Origin: JARRQJ01 sp963761035
GTDB lineage: Bacteria > Pseudomonadota > Gammaproteobacteria > DRLM01
Assembly: GCA_963761035.1 (NCBI GenBank)
Contig: CAVXFH010000002.1
Coordinates: 186,001-250,000 of the forward strand
DNA length: 64,000 bases
Direction of reading: 5' to 3'
In this document: in pieces, positions 44,054 to 53,600 of the stretch
How the letters are laid out: each line of letters opens with the position of its first letter
How positions within the stretch are numbered: position 1 is the stretch's first letter
Notes under the pieces: model-generated
Seen by the model: only the letters and a program-made list of their open reading frames with translations
What the model was told of the DNA's origin: nothing
The model's database searches: none
Position numbers and translations under genes: made by a program

Positions 44054-45937
44054 ATGGAATATTTCTTTCAAAGGAAGCTCGCGCGCGCGGCCATCCTGGT
44101 GATGGGACTGACGATGGGCGCTTGCGCCCAACAGCCCCAACACGATACGCCGGCGCAACAAGGCAACAATGCCGGCGCCGTCCCGTCCGCTCCCGACGCC
44201 GAGTCCAATATGACGCCGCAAAATCACAACGCTCCAGGCAACGATATCGCCCTGCTCCCGCAAGATGATGTGCTCACGGCGGCGCCGGGGCTGCGATTTC
44301 CCGTCAGCGACGGTTTCGACGATTTGACATCGACACTATGGACGAACGCCGAAGGCAAGGCGGTCAGCGGCGACGACAATGTTGACCAGTCCGTCGCGAA
44401 CGATGACAGCGATGACAGTATTGACCAGCCCGTCGCGGACGATGACAGCGATGACAGTGTTGACCAGCCCGTCGCGAGCGATGACACCTCCGATCTGTGG
44501 GAGCGCATCCGCCGGACCTTCGACCTCCCCGATCAGAAAAACGCCCGCATCGAGCGTGAGGTGAAATGGTTCGGGCGCCACCAGGCTTATCTCGACCGCG
44601 TCTCGGAACGGGCTCAACCCTATCTGCACTACATCGTCGATCAAGTGCAGCAACGCGGCATGCCCAGCGAGATCGCCTTATTGCCGGTGGTGGAAAGCGC
44701 CTTTCAACCCTACGCGTATTCTTCCGGCCGCGCGGCGGGCATCTGGCAATTCATCCCCGGCACCGGGAGGCGCTACGGTCTGAAATTGAATTGGTGGTAC
44801 GACGGTCGGCGCGACATCGAGGCCTCCACCCAGGCGGCCCTGGATTACCTGCAATACCTCCATGATACCTTCGACGGCGACTGGCTACTGGCCCTGGCCG
44901 CGTACAACTCCGGAGAAGGCACCGTGCAAAAGGCGATACGAGCCAACCTGCGCCGCCACAAACCCACCGATTACTGGTCGCTGCGCCTGCCCCGCGAGAC
45001 CGAGCAATACGTGCCGCGCCTGCTGGCGCTGCGTCAGATCGTCGCCGATCCGGAACAACAAGGCATCAGCCTCAAGACCATCGCCAACGAACCCTATCTC
45101 ACCGCCGTCAAGATCGACTCCCAACTCGACCTCGCCACCGCGGCCAAAATGGCCGAGATGGATCTGGACGAACTGCATCGGCTAAATCCCGGCTTCAATC
45201 GCTGGGCCACGGCACCCGGTGGACCGCATCGCTTGCTGGTCCCCTTGGACAAGGCGGCGATCTTCGCCACCAATGTCGCGGAACTGGCACCGGAAGACCG
45301 GGTGCACTGGGTACGCCATCGGGTGCGCAACGGCGAGACCCTCGGCGAGATTGCCGTTCACTACCACACCACGGTCAAGGTGCTGACCGACCTGAACAAG
45401 ATTCGCGGCCATTTGATTCACAGCGGCCAACATCTCATCATTCCCATTACCAGCGGCAGCGATCCGGTCCATTTGGCCGTGCAGCATAAAAGCATTCCCA
45501 GGGAAGTGACGAACGCCAGAGAAAAAACCGTACACACGGTGACCGAGGGCGACAGTCTATGGCTCCTGGCGCAACGCTACGGCACCACCGTGCGGCAGTT
45601 GAGCCGCTGGAACGGCATCTCCACCCGCAAACACCTGCGCGTGGGACAAAAGATCATCGTAGGCCTTAACAAGGCAGTGAGCGATGCTGCGGACAACGCA
45701 ACAGATATCATCCCCGCCAGCCTGCATATGGGCGCCGCGGCAGAAGAGATCGCGAAACCGCGCAAGATCACCTACACCGTGCGCCGCGGCGATTCCCTGG
45801 CGCGCATCTCGCAACGCTTCAGGGTGACCATCCAGCAAGTCCGGAAGTGGAATGACATCAAGAAAAATCAGCGCATCCAGCCCGGCCAGGAACTGACCCT
45901 CTACGTCCCCCTTACAGCGGATTCGGAGCGCGGATAA
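44054..45937 (+). CDS. mltD: Membrane-bound lytic murein transglycosylase D
   Basis: Outer-membrane lipoprotein cutting glycan strands. Lipobox TMGAC puts the lipid cysteine at residue 24. A low-complexity acidic linker (~25-150) includes nearly three copies of a 13-residue repeat. The SLT domain has the catalytic glutamate in LPVVESAFQPYA, with AAGIWQFIPGTGRRYG and LAAYNSGEG. Three LysM modules follow (RHRVRNGETLGEIAVHYH; HTVTEGDSLWLLAQRYG; YTVRRGDSLARISQRF). Length 627 aa is longer than E. coli MltD (452) because of the linker and third LysM. The ATG at 44054 has AGGA nine bases upstream. Confidence 0.95.
   Translation: MEYFFQRKLARAAILVMGLTMGACAQQPQHDTPAQQGNNAGAVPSAPDAESNMTPQNHNAPGNDIALLPQDDVLTAAPGLRFPVSDGFDDLTSTLWTNAEGKAVSGDDNVDQSVANDDSDDSIDQPVADDDSDDSVDQPVASDDTSDLWERIRRTFDLPDQKNARIEREVKWFGRHQAYLDRVSERAQPYLHYIVDQVQQRGMPSEIALLPVVESAFQPYAYSSGRAAGIWQFIPGTGRRYGLKLNWWYDGRRDIEASTQAALDYLQYLHDTFDGDWLLALAAYNSGEGTVQKAIRANLRRHKPTDYWSLRLPRETEQYVPRLLALRQIVADPEQQGISLKTIANEPYLTAVKIDSQLDLATAAKMAEMDLDELHRLNPGFNRWATAPGGPHRLLVPLDKAAIFATNVAELAPEDRVHWVRHRVRNGETLGEIAVHYHTTVKVLTDLNKIRGHLIHSGQHLIIPITSGSDPVHLAVQHKSIPREVTNAREKTVHTVTEGDSLWLLAQRYGTTVRQLSRWNGISTRKHLRVGQKIIVGLNKAVSDAADNATDIIPASLHMGAAAEEIAKPRKITYTVRRGDSLARISQRFRVTIQQVRKWNDIKKNQRIQPGQELTLYVPLTADSERG
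44381..44485 (+). repeat. 39-bp tandem repeat in mltD linker
   Basis: Two full copies (44381-44419 and 44420-44458) and ~27 bases of a third encode the 13-residue unit (V/I)DQ(S/P)VA(N/D/S)DDSDDS. Copies differ at only a few bases, which points to recent duplication. The unit keeps the reading frame, so copy-number changes would vary linker length only. Confidence 0.9.
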
Positions 45938-45941
45938 TACT

Positions 45942-46509
45942 TCATCGTCTCTCTACATTTTGTGGCAAGCGCGGCTTTTTGCGCAGGTCTAGTTGACTGC
46001 CGGGTTCGGCCAAGGCTGCAATTTCATTGAGCCGTTTTTCCGTGAACTTCCAAACCTCGGGAATTCCGTCGATAGTGCCTGCGTCTCTGGCGCGGCTTGT
46101 CCAAACATGTTCTTCGTACAAAATGGTGTCGCCGCAGCTCTGCTGCTGCCGCTTTCAACCAAAAAGCAATATCCGGTGGAGTGGCAAGGTACATGCGCGG
46201 TAGTACATCAATGGGGACGCCCTTGAACTGCACAAGACAGAAGACGGTCTTCCTTGAATGCTTCTTCAACCATTTTCCGCGGCACCGTGGTAATCAGCAT
46301 CAGCAATGTGCGATTGCGTAAGCCCCCCAACCGCCGTCCTGGCTTCCCTTCACCGAAATCTTGAGCATTCGTTCGCCATCGACGGCAAACAAATCGTACT
46401 CAGGTTGATTATTATCTCCGTATTAGACGGATACATCCCACCCGCAACGCGCGAACTGAGCCGCGGCGAATGCTTCTGCTGCTGTATCAACTTGCCAAGA
46501 GGTAATCAT
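45942..46509 (-). pseudogene. Decayed gene for a PD-(D/E)XK nuclease-like conserved protein
   Basis: Reading back from ATG 46509-46507 gives MITSWQVDTAAEAFAAAQF, then TAA at codon 29 (46425-46423), then YGDNNQPEYDLFAVDGERM and LKISVKGSQDGGWG. Frame is lost at a C6 run (46323-46328; one extra G on the coding strand), regained at a T4 run (46273-46276; one A missing), giving WLKKHSRKTVFCLVQFKGV and LPRMYLATPPDIAFWLKAA, and lost again near 46134-46150, after which a third frame reads GDTILYEEHVWTSRARDAG and IPEVWKFTEKRLNEIAA to a TGA at 45944-45942. I recognise the reconstructed protein as a conserved hypothetical; its E...YDL...VK arrangement resembles PD-(D/E)XK nucleases. Confidence 0.85.
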
Positions 46510-46691
46510 GTGCGCATGGAGGCCGAACTATTATTTATACGTCATTTTCTCCTCATAATTCAGTAACCTACGCCGCATAACACGGCGCGTCAATTTTAAG
46601 TCACTATTGTTTGTCAACGCGGTGCCGACAAAAGCAGCGGCAAATAAACTGGGATTCATAAGTCTCCAACTCAACTGCCGCCTCCACCAAC

Positions 46692-48725
46692 TCACCGATC
46701 ATTTCCCTCCCCGTACAAGAAACAATTGGTACGATGGGTGCCGCTCAATTTAGTGTAGCGAGGATAGCGGTAGCGGCAGATGTCCATTACGTGGGGACAG
46801 CGGGGATGGAAGTAACAACCCTCGGGCGGATCGATAGGCGACGGCAGATCGCCTTGCAAGCGGATCACCTCTCGTTGCGTCGCTTCGTCGATGGTGGGTA
46901 CCGCCGATAGCAGGGCCTGGGTGTAGGGATGTTTGGGGCTCTTGAGTACATCTTCCACAGTGCCGTACTCGACGATGCGGCCGAGGTACATCACCGCCAC
47001 GGTGTGCGCCAGGTATTCCACCACCGACATATTGTGGGTGATGAATAGATAGGCCAGCCCCAGTTCGTCCTGAAGTCCTTTCAATAAATTCAAAATCTGC
47101 GCCTGCACCGACACGTCCAGGGCGCTGGTGGGTTCGTCGCAGACGATGACCTTGGGGTTCACCGCCAGGGCGCGGGCAATGCAGATGCGCTGCCGCTGGC
47201 CGCCAGAGAATTCGTGAGGATAGCGGTGCTTGGCTTCCGCCGCCAGACCGACCTGGGCCAGCAAGGCGTCGACACGTTGTTCGCGTTCCGCGGCGGAGGC
47301 GCCGATGCCCTGCGCCAGCATGCCCTCCGCGATGATGTCGCCCACCATCATGCGCGGGTTCATGGATGAATACGGGTCCTGGAAGATGATCTGCAGGTCG
47401 CGGCGATGGGGGCGCAGTTCGCGCGCCGACATCGTGGTGAGTTCCATACGGTTGTACAACACGCTACCGGCGGTGGGGCGTATCAGTTGCAGCAGCGCCT
47501 TGCCCACAGTGGTCTTGCCGCAACCCGATTCGCCCACCAGGGCCACGGTGCGGCCGCGCTGCAGGCCTAGGGTCACGCCGTCCACCGCCTTGACCTGGCC
47601 CGCCACCCGTTTGAACAAGCCTTTGTGGATGGGGAAATGCACCCTGAGGAGATGCACTTCCAGCAGGTGCTTGCCCAGCAGCGGTTTCTCGGCGGCGGCG
47701 TGCCGTTCGACCGGCGCCGCCGTTGCGACACGCGGCGGCTGCGGGACGGCAGGATCATAGAGGTGGCAACGGGCACCGTGCTTAGGCTCCACTTCCAACC
47801 AGCGCGGCGCGGTATCGCAGCACGCCTGCCAAGCGTAATCACAACGCTCCACGAAGCGGCAGGCGTGAAACACCTGAGCGAGCGACGGCACTGAACCCGG
47901 GATCACCGCCAGAGGCTGGCCGCGCTTGGCCTTGGCCGGTACGGAGGCGAACAGCTTCCGTGAATAGGGGTGCAAAGGATGGGCGAAGAAGACCGCGCGA
48001 TTGGCTTGTTCAATGATATGGCCGGCGTACATCACCGCGACGTGATCGGCTACGCCGGCCACCACTCCCAGGTCGTGGGTGATGAGCAGGATGGCCATGC
48101 CCATGTCTTTTTGCAGTTGTTGCAGCAGCTCCAGGATCTGGGCCTGGATGGTAACGTCCAGGGCGGTGGTGGGTTCGTCGGCGATCAGCAGTTCCGGCTC
48201 GCCGGCCAGGGCGATGGCGATCATCACCCGCTGCTTCATGCCGCCGGAGAGTTGGTGGGGATAGTCGCCGTAGCGGCGCGCGCGATCGGGGATGCCCACC
48301 GCGTCAAGCAATTCCAGGACGCGCTTGCGCAACGCCGCGCCGCGCAGGCCGCGGTGGCGCTCAAGCACCTCGCCGATCTGGTCACCCACGGTGAGCACCG
48401 GATTGAGGGAGGTCATGGGCTCCTGAAAGATCATGGCGATGCGGCGGCCGCGCACGTCCTGCATGGCCAGCTCGGACAGGCTCAGCAGGTCCCGGCCGTC
48501 CAGCAGCACTTGTCCCGAGACATTGCCCGCCGCCTGGGGCGGCAGCAATTGCATGATGCTGAGGGCGGTCATGGATTTACCGCAGCCCGATTCACCGAGC
48601 AGGGCGAAGGTCTCGCCGCGCCGTACGTCGAAGCTGACGCCATCCACGGCGCGGATCGGCCCTTTGCTGCTGGGGAAATGGGTCTTGAGGTCACGGATGG
48701 ATAACAGCACGTCGTTGTCGGACAC
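46692..48725 (-). CDS. yejF: Peptide ABC transporter ATP-binding protein, two fused domains (YejF-like)
   Basis: Energises the Yej-type peptide importer. Two complete ABC domains in 677 aa: first with GESGCGKSMTALSIM, LSGGMKQRVMIA and LLIADEPTTALD; second with GESGCGKTTVGKALL, FSGGQRQRICIARA and VIVCDEPTSALD. Between them is an oligopeptide-type C-terminal segment with several cysteines (FHACRFVERCDYAWQACC) and a second one ends the protein (GCYFHPRCPHVMDICRYRYP), making it longer than E. coli YejF (529 aa). GTG start with AGGA nine bases upstream, directly after the permease stop. Confidence 0.93.
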   Translation of the reverse strand: MSDNDVLLSIRDLKTHFPSSKGPIRAVDGVSFDVRRGETFALLGESGCGKSMTALSIMQLLPPQAAGNVSGQVLLDGRDLLSLSELAMQDVRGRRIAMIFQEPMTSLNPVLTVGDQIGEVLERHRGLRGAALRKRVLELLDAVGIPDRARRYGDYPHQLSGGMKQRVMIAIALAGEPELLIADEPTTALDVTIQAQILELLQQLQKDMGMAILLITHDLGVVAGVADHVAVMYAGHIIEQANRAVFFAHPLHPYSRKLFASVPAKAKRGQPLAVIPGSVPSLAQVFHACRFVERCDYAWQACCDTAPRWLEVEPKHGARCHLYDPAVPQPPRVATAAPVERHAAAEKPLLGKHLLEVHLLRVHFPIHKGLFKRVAGQVKAVDGVTLGLQRGRTVALVGESGCGKTTVGKALLQLIRPTAGSVLYNRMELTTMSARELRPHRRDLQIIFQDPYSSMNPRMMVGDIIAEGMLAQGIGASAAEREQRVDALLAQVGLAAEAKHRYPHEFSGGQRQRICIARALAVNPKVIVCDEPTSALDVSVQAQILNLLKGLQDELGLAYLFITHNMSVVEYLAHTVAVMYLGRIVEYGTVEDVLKSPKHPYTQALLSAVPTIDEATQREVIRLQGDLPSPIDPPEGCYFHPRCPHVMDICRYRYPRYTKLSGTHRTNCFLYGEGNDR

Positions 48726-50138
48726 TTATTGTTTCCTCAATCTGGGATCGAAGGCATCGCGCACCGCATCGGAAAACAGATTGGCGGCCAGCACCAAGAC
48801 GAACATCAATATAAAGGCCGCCAGCAGCGGCCACCACACGATGGGCTCGCGCGCCATCTCCAGGCGTGCGGCGTTGATCATGTTGCCCCAACTGTTCATG
48901 GTGGGGTCCACCCCCACGCCCACGTAGGACAGCACCGCCTCCGCCAGCACCAGGCCGCTAAAATCCAGCACCACCGAGATCAATACGATGTGCATCACGT
49001 TGGGCAGGATGTGCTTGGCAATGATGCGGAAGTGCCGCACGCCGAAGGCGGAGGCGGCCTGGATGTAATCGATCTCGCTGAGCTTCAAGGCCTCACCGCG
49101 CAACAGCCGGCACAGTCCCGTCCAACTGGTAATGCCGAGGATGATACACAGAAACAGCAGACGCATGTCGGCGCGGTAGGCGATGACGTCGAAGCGTTCC
49201 GGATGGGTCTGTATATAGACCTGCAAGGTGAGGATAGCGGCGGCAATCAGCAATACGCCGGGGATGGAATTGAGGGTGGTGTAGAGATATTGAATGACGT
49301 CGTCCACCCAGCCGCGGAAATACCCGGCCATGATGCCCAGCAACACCGCGAAGGGCAGCATCACCAAGGTTGTGAGGGTGCCGATCGTCAGACCGGTGCG
49401 GACGCTCTTTAGGGATTGATACAGCACGTCCTGCCCCACTTTATCAGTACCGAACACATGGTATTTCACACCAAGATCGGCTGCGAGCATGGCCAAGAAA
49501 AGCAAGATTCCGGCGGTAATCAGGATGACATGCCAGGGCAAGGTGGTGCGGCCGGCGATCATGTCGCCGACGGTGCGGCCCAGGCCGCGACGGTGGCGCA
49601 GCGCCAGCGCTCCGCCAATCATCGCCGTCAGTAATATCCACAACCCTATTGCCTGCATCAGCGCGCGGCCAGCGGTCGCCATTATGTCGGGCCAGCGGTC
49701 CCGCGCCGGGTCCCGCAGATGGGCGCCGCCGTAGACCAGGCGCGGATAGTCGCGCACGGTCGTGCCGTCGGGGACTTCCAGTGTCTCCTTGCTGTAGAGG
49801 TGGGTGGCGAATGGTTCGGAATAGGTCTTTTCGGTATGCTCGCGCAAGGGAGTCAGCAAGATATCCAGAAAGCTCAGCACCTCGGGTGAATAATGGACTT
49901 CGCCGCCGCGGGTGTCGTTGGTTAAGGCCCGCTGAAAATGCATGGAATCCAGCAGACCGATGCCGACATAGACCGCCAACACCGCCAGCGAGGCCATGGC
50001 CATGCGGCTGCGCGCTACCTGCCGCCACGGCGCGCGCAGCGGTTCCCTGCCGCGCGCATAGAAGATGAAGGCGATGATCACCGCCACCAACAGGAAGATC
50101 AGGGCATCGGTCCACAGGATGACGGGTTTGAAGTGCAT
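48726..50138 (-). CDS. yejE: Peptide ABC transporter permease (YejE-like)
   Basis: Second permease of the cluster, 470 aa. An N-terminal TM, a TM near residue 40, a ~100-residue soluble insertion (EVHYSPEVLSFLDILLTPLREH to PRLVYGGAHLRDPARD), then the BPD_transp_1 core with FGTDKVGQDVLYQSLKSVRTGL and the EAA-type loop EALKLSEIDYIQAASAFGVRHFRIIAKHILPN. I start at ATG 50138 (MHFKPVILWTDAL), 5 bp after the first permease; the frame is open further upstream to 50792, but there it is out of frame with real permease sequence. Confidence 0.92.
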   Translation of the reverse strand: MHFKPVILWTDALIFLLVAVIIAFIFYARGREPLRAPWRQVARSRMAMASLAVLAVYVGIGLLDSMHFQRALTNDTRGGEVHYSPEVLSFLDILLTPLREHTEKTYSEPFATHLYSKETLEVPDGTTVRDYPRLVYGGAHLRDPARDRWPDIMATAGRALMQAIGLWILLTAMIGGALALRHRRGLGRTVGDMIAGRTTLPWHVILITAGILLFLAMLAADLGVKYHVFGTDKVGQDVLYQSLKSVRTGLTIGTLTTLVMLPFAVLLGIMAGYFRGWVDDVIQYLYTTLNSIPGVLLIAAAILTLQVYIQTHPERFDVIAYRADMRLLFLCIILGITSWTGLCRLLRGEALKLSEIDYIQAASAFGVRHFRIIAKHILPNVMHIVLISVVLDFSGLVLAEAVLSYVGVGVDPTMNSWGNMINAARLEMAREPIVWWPLLAAFILMFVLVLAANLFSDAVRDAFDPRLRKQ

Positions 50139-50143
50139 GCACG

Positions 50144-51121
50144 CTACCCCAACCGCACCCGCGGATCGACCAGGGTGTAGGAGATGTCGGTCAATAGCAG
50201 GCCGATGATGTACAGCAGCGAACCGAGAAACACCATGGCGCGTACGATGCCGAAGTCCTGGGAATTGATGGCATCGATGGTGTAGCTGCCCAGCCCCGGG
50301 ATACCGAAGAAAGACTCGGTGATCAAACTGCCCATGAACAGCAACGGCAACACCACCACTGCGCCGGTGAGAATGGGGATCATGGCGTTCTTCAATACGT
50401 GTTTGAATAAGACCAGCGGCTCGGCGAGTCCCTTGGCGCGGGCGGTACGTACGTAATCCTTGCCGATCTCTTCCAGGAAGATAGTACGGTACCAGCGTGT
50501 GCCGGCGCCGACGCCGCCGACGATGCCGATCAACACCGGCAACACCACGAACTTGAAGGCATCGACGCCGCCCTGGTAGCCCGAAATGGGGACCAATTGC
50601 AGAAATTTGCCGATCAGATATTGACCGCCGATGATATAGAACAGCCCGGAGATGGACATCAAAATCACGCACAGCACCACGCCCCACAGGTCGATATAGG
50701 TGGCGCGGAAAAAGGCGATGAGCAGGGCGAAGGTGATATTGACCAGGATGCCGATGACAAACACCGGCACGGCGATGGCGAGACTGGGCCACATGCGCTG
50801 GCGGATGTCGTAGCCGATATCCCGGCCGTCGTCCGCCGCGCCGAATTGCAAGGCGAACAGGCTCAGCGATTTATTGTAGAAGATGGTGTCGGAGAATTTC
50901 TCCACTCCCGGCGCATCGCCGTTATACAGCAGCGGCTTGTCGTAACCGCGTTCGTGTTTCCACGCCTGGATGGCCCCGGGCGTGACGCGCTTCATGCCGA
51001 GTTGCATGCGCGCCATGTCGTCCGGGCTGTTCACCACGAAGAACAACGAAAAGGTAATGAGGTTAACCCCGATCAGGATGGGGATGGCATAGAGGAAACG
51101 TTTGACGATGTAGGCGAGCAT
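50144..51121 (-). CDS. yejB: Peptide ABC transporter permease (YejB-like)
   Basis: First permease of the cluster, 325 aa, DppB/OppB type. N-terminus MLAYIVKRFLYAIPILIGVNLITFSLFF is characteristic; EAA loop is EEIGKDYVRTARAKGLAEPLVLFKHVLKNAMIPILT, and the end LLLTDISYTLVDPRVR is the usual DppB signature. Six TM segments are expected. It lies 6 bp after yejA and 5 bp before yejE, a tight operon. Confidence 0.94.
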   Translation of the reverse strand: MLAYIVKRFLYAIPILIGVNLITFSLFFVVNSPDDMARMQLGMKRVTPGAIQAWKHERGYDKPLLYNGDAPGVEKFSDTIFYNKSLSLFALQFGAADDGRDIGYDIRQRMWPSLAIAVPVFVIGILVNITFALLIAFFRATYIDLWGVVLCVILMSISGLFYIIGGQYLIGKFLQLVPISGYQGGVDAFKFVVLPVLIGIVGGVGAGTRWYRTIFLEEIGKDYVRTARAKGLAEPLVLFKHVLKNAMIPILTGAVVVLPLLFMGSLITESFFGIPGLGSYTIDAINSQDFGIVRAMVFLGSLLYIIGLLLTDISYTLVDPRVRLG

Positions 51122-51127
51122 GACCGG

Positions 51128-53332
51128 CTATGACCTCTTGATCGGGGTATGCAAACGCCGCCGGTACACCGCCAGCGCCGGGAGCGTTAGCAACACCAGC
51201 ACCACGAGCAACACCCCGAATGGCCACAGGATCGGCTGATTCCACTCCGCCTGCTCTCGCGCCCGCAGCTCGGGATCGATGCGCAAATATTTAATGGTGT
51301 TGTTGGCCATGAGATTGGGCTTGGCATTCTTCAACCAGGCATGGTAAAGACTGAAGCCCTTGGGATGGAAGCCCCATATCCACGGCGCGTCGCGGCGGGC
51401 GATTTCCACCATACGATCGATGACCGCCTGCCGCGCCGGGGTGTTGGGCATGTCCTTCATCTCATCAAAGAGTTTGTTGAATTCAGGATTATCGTAATTG
51501 GCGGCGTTCTCGCCCTGACCTTTTACCTTGGCGTTGGGTCCGTAGAGCAGGAACAGGAAATTCTCGGGATCGGGGTAATCCGCGTTCCAGCCCCACAGGA
51601 ACATCTGGACATCGCCCTTCTGCATCTTGTCTTGAAAGCGGTTGTAGTCGGTGTTGCGGATATCCAGTTGCAGGTTGATCTTCTGCAATTGCTTGAGATA
51701 CCAATCCAGGCGTGCCTTGTCATCGGGGCCGCCGGCGGTGATGTCGAGATGCAGTAATAAGGGCGCGCCGGTCTTGGCGTCGACGCCGTTGGGGTAGCCG
51801 GCCTCCGCCAACAGGCGGCGCGCCTCGGCGATGGGTTTGCGGTGCGGCGCGCCGTTGCTCCAGTCATACATATAGGGGTTCATCCCCGCCTTACCGTCGC
51901 GGTAGCCGAAGATACCGGGTGGAATAGGGCCCTGCGCCGGGATGCCTCGGCCATTGGCGAAGATGGAGATGTATTCCTCTTGGTCGATGGCGATCGACAC
52001 CGCCTGGCGCAATTTGCGCCCCCGCTCGTCCAAACCGCCCACCACCGGGTCGAGCATGTTGAAGCCCATGTAAAAGGTTGAGGCGCCGATCGCCGTCTCG
52101 AGCCGTATGCCTTTTTTCCGCATGGCATCGGTCAGCGTCGCTTCGCCCTGGCTGCCGATGCGCACCGCCTGGTCGAAGCTGTCGGAACTGATGCCGGACG
52201 AATCGTAATAGCCCTGCAGAAATTTATTCCAATAGGGAATGCTCTCCTTCTCCAGGCTGTAAACCACCTTGTCGACGAAGGGCAGCGACTTGCCGGCGTC
52301 ATCCAGCAATCCGGCGGCGCGGTCGCCGGGATCGCCTTCACTCGGATAGGTCTCACCGTGGAAATTGGGATTTCGCTCCAGCACCATTTGGCGATTGGGA
52401 TTGTTGACGGTCAGCATGTAGGGCCCGGTGCCTACCGGATACCAATCAAGAGTGATATTTTTCTCGGCCATGCCGGGCTGGGAATAGAAGTGATCTACTT
52501 CCTTGGGCAGGGGCGCAAAGAACGGCATGGACAGCCAGTAGAGAAACTGGGGGTAGACGCCGCGGATCTTGATGCGGTAGGTATAGCGATCCACGACCGT
52601 GGCGCCCTCCAGCGGATATCGGTCGAGATCGAGGTATACCTCGCCTGCGCCCCCGCGCTTGATTTGGTCGAAGGCCTTCTGCAAGGTTTTCTGGTATTCC
52701 TTCATGCCGACGATGTAATCACTCATCAGACCCACGATGGGCGAATGCAGTTGCGGATGGGCCAGGCGCTTTATCTGGTAGACATAATCCGCCGCGATCA
52801 ACTCGCGGCTGCCGCGCTCGGTAAAATCGGCGAGGGTATTGACCTGCTCCAGATCCGCCGCGCTCAAATTTTGATAGAGCGGTTTGCCGGCGGCGTCGAC
52901 GGCGAAGGCGGGATGGGGTTGATAGCGGATGCCGGGTATGACGTGAATGTCATAGACCGTATAAGCCACACTCTGCGGCGGCGCGTCGTCGGGCAGTTGT
53001 CGCCCCTTGCCGTCGAAAAACACGGCGCGCGGCATGGCTTCGACCGTGGCGGGTATCAGGGTGTAAGGCCGGATTAAATAGTGATACTGCAGCGGCGGCT
53101 CGTATATCTGGCCGATGAAGCGGTATTCGTTGGCGGAATAGGAACGCGCCGGATCGAGATGCTTGGGCCGCGCGTCAAAGGCGGCAAACATCACATTGCC
53201 GCGCAGTTCGTCGGAAGGATAGGGACTGTTCCAGGGAGTACCGACGTGGCATCCCGCCAACAATGCCGTCCACAAGGCCGTAGCCATGACTGCGCAGCAA
53301 CGCAGTAACGCGATGAAATTAGCGAACTTCAT
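51128..53332 (-). CDS. yejA: Peptide ABC transporter substrate-binding lipoprotein (YejA-like) with C-terminal TM
   Basis: Family-5 solute-binding protein (SBP_bac_5), 734 aa. A signal peptide with lipobox LLAGC makes Cys28 the lipidated residue. Core segments include ADYVYQIKRLAHPQLHSPIVG, LDWYPVGTGPYMLTVNNPNRQMVLERNPNFHG and LDWYLKQLQKINLQLDIRNTDYNRFQDKM, typical of the DppA/OppA fold. Unusually the last ~35 residues are a hydrophobic helix plus basic tail (PFGVLLVVLVLLTLPALAVYRRR), predicting a second membrane anchor. First gene of yejABEF; in E. coli this system imports microcin C, but native peptides here are unknown. Confidence 0.9.
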   Translation of the reverse strand: MKFANFIALLRCCAVMATALWTALLAGCHVGTPWNSPYPSDELRGNVMFAAFDARPKHLDPARSYSANEYRFIGQIYEPPLQYHYLIRPYTLIPATVEAMPRAVFFDGKGRQLPDDAPPQSVAYTVYDIHVIPGIRYQPHPAFAVDAAGKPLYQNLSAADLEQVNTLADFTERGSRELIAADYVYQIKRLAHPQLHSPIVGLMSDYIVGMKEYQKTLQKAFDQIKRGGAGEVYLDLDRYPLEGATVVDRYTYRIKIRGVYPQFLYWLSMPFFAPLPKEVDHFYSQPGMAEKNITLDWYPVGTGPYMLTVNNPNRQMVLERNPNFHGETYPSEGDPGDRAAGLLDDAGKSLPFVDKVVYSLEKESIPYWNKFLQGYYDSSGISSDSFDQAVRIGSQGEATLTDAMRKKGIRLETAIGASTFYMGFNMLDPVVGGLDERGRKLRQAVSIAIDQEEYISIFANGRGIPAQGPIPPGIFGYRDGKAGMNPYMYDWSNGAPHRKPIAEARRLLAEAGYPNGVDAKTGAPLLLHLDITAGGPDDKARLDWYLKQLQKINLQLDIRNTDYNRFQDKMQKGDVQMFLWGWNADYPDPENFLFLLYGPNAKVKGQGENAANYDNPEFNKLFDEMKDMPNTPARQAVIDRMVEIARRDAPWIWGFHPKGFSLYHAWLKNAKPNLMANNTIKYLRIDPELRAREQAEWNQPILWPFGVLLVVLVLLTLPALAVYRRRLHTPIKRS

Positions 53333-53525
53333 GAGTTTCCGTCACGCCGTTTGCTGCATATGCACACTAAGTTATCGCCCTCATCCACTCAAACAAGCGC
53401 CAGTATACCCATTTCGCCCTGGGGCTTTCACGCCGCGACGACGATGATGTCCTTCCCCCCTTCCCGTCGCACCCGATTTTCGGTAGTGTACCGTCACATA
53501 CCCTCTTACCGCCCGCAAGCTCGGG

Positions 53526-53531
53526 TATAAT
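53526..53531 (+). promoter_or_regulatory. Perfect -10 box upstream of fabI
   Basis: TATAAT at 53526-53531, 70 bases before the fabI ATG, in the spacer shared with divergent yejA. No good -35 lies 17 bases upstream, so it may need an activator or be chance. Confidence 0.35.
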
Positions 53532-53600
53532 TCGTCGCGTTGGGGATATCCCGCTTGGCATCGCGTCTTTAATAAAATGGAATGACGAAGGACCTATGTT

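Noticed and set aside
50139..50792. Upstream extension of the YejE-like permease frame
   Set aside because: The frame is open, but its translation there is arginine/histidine-rich, while another frame encodes the YejB permease through this stretch.
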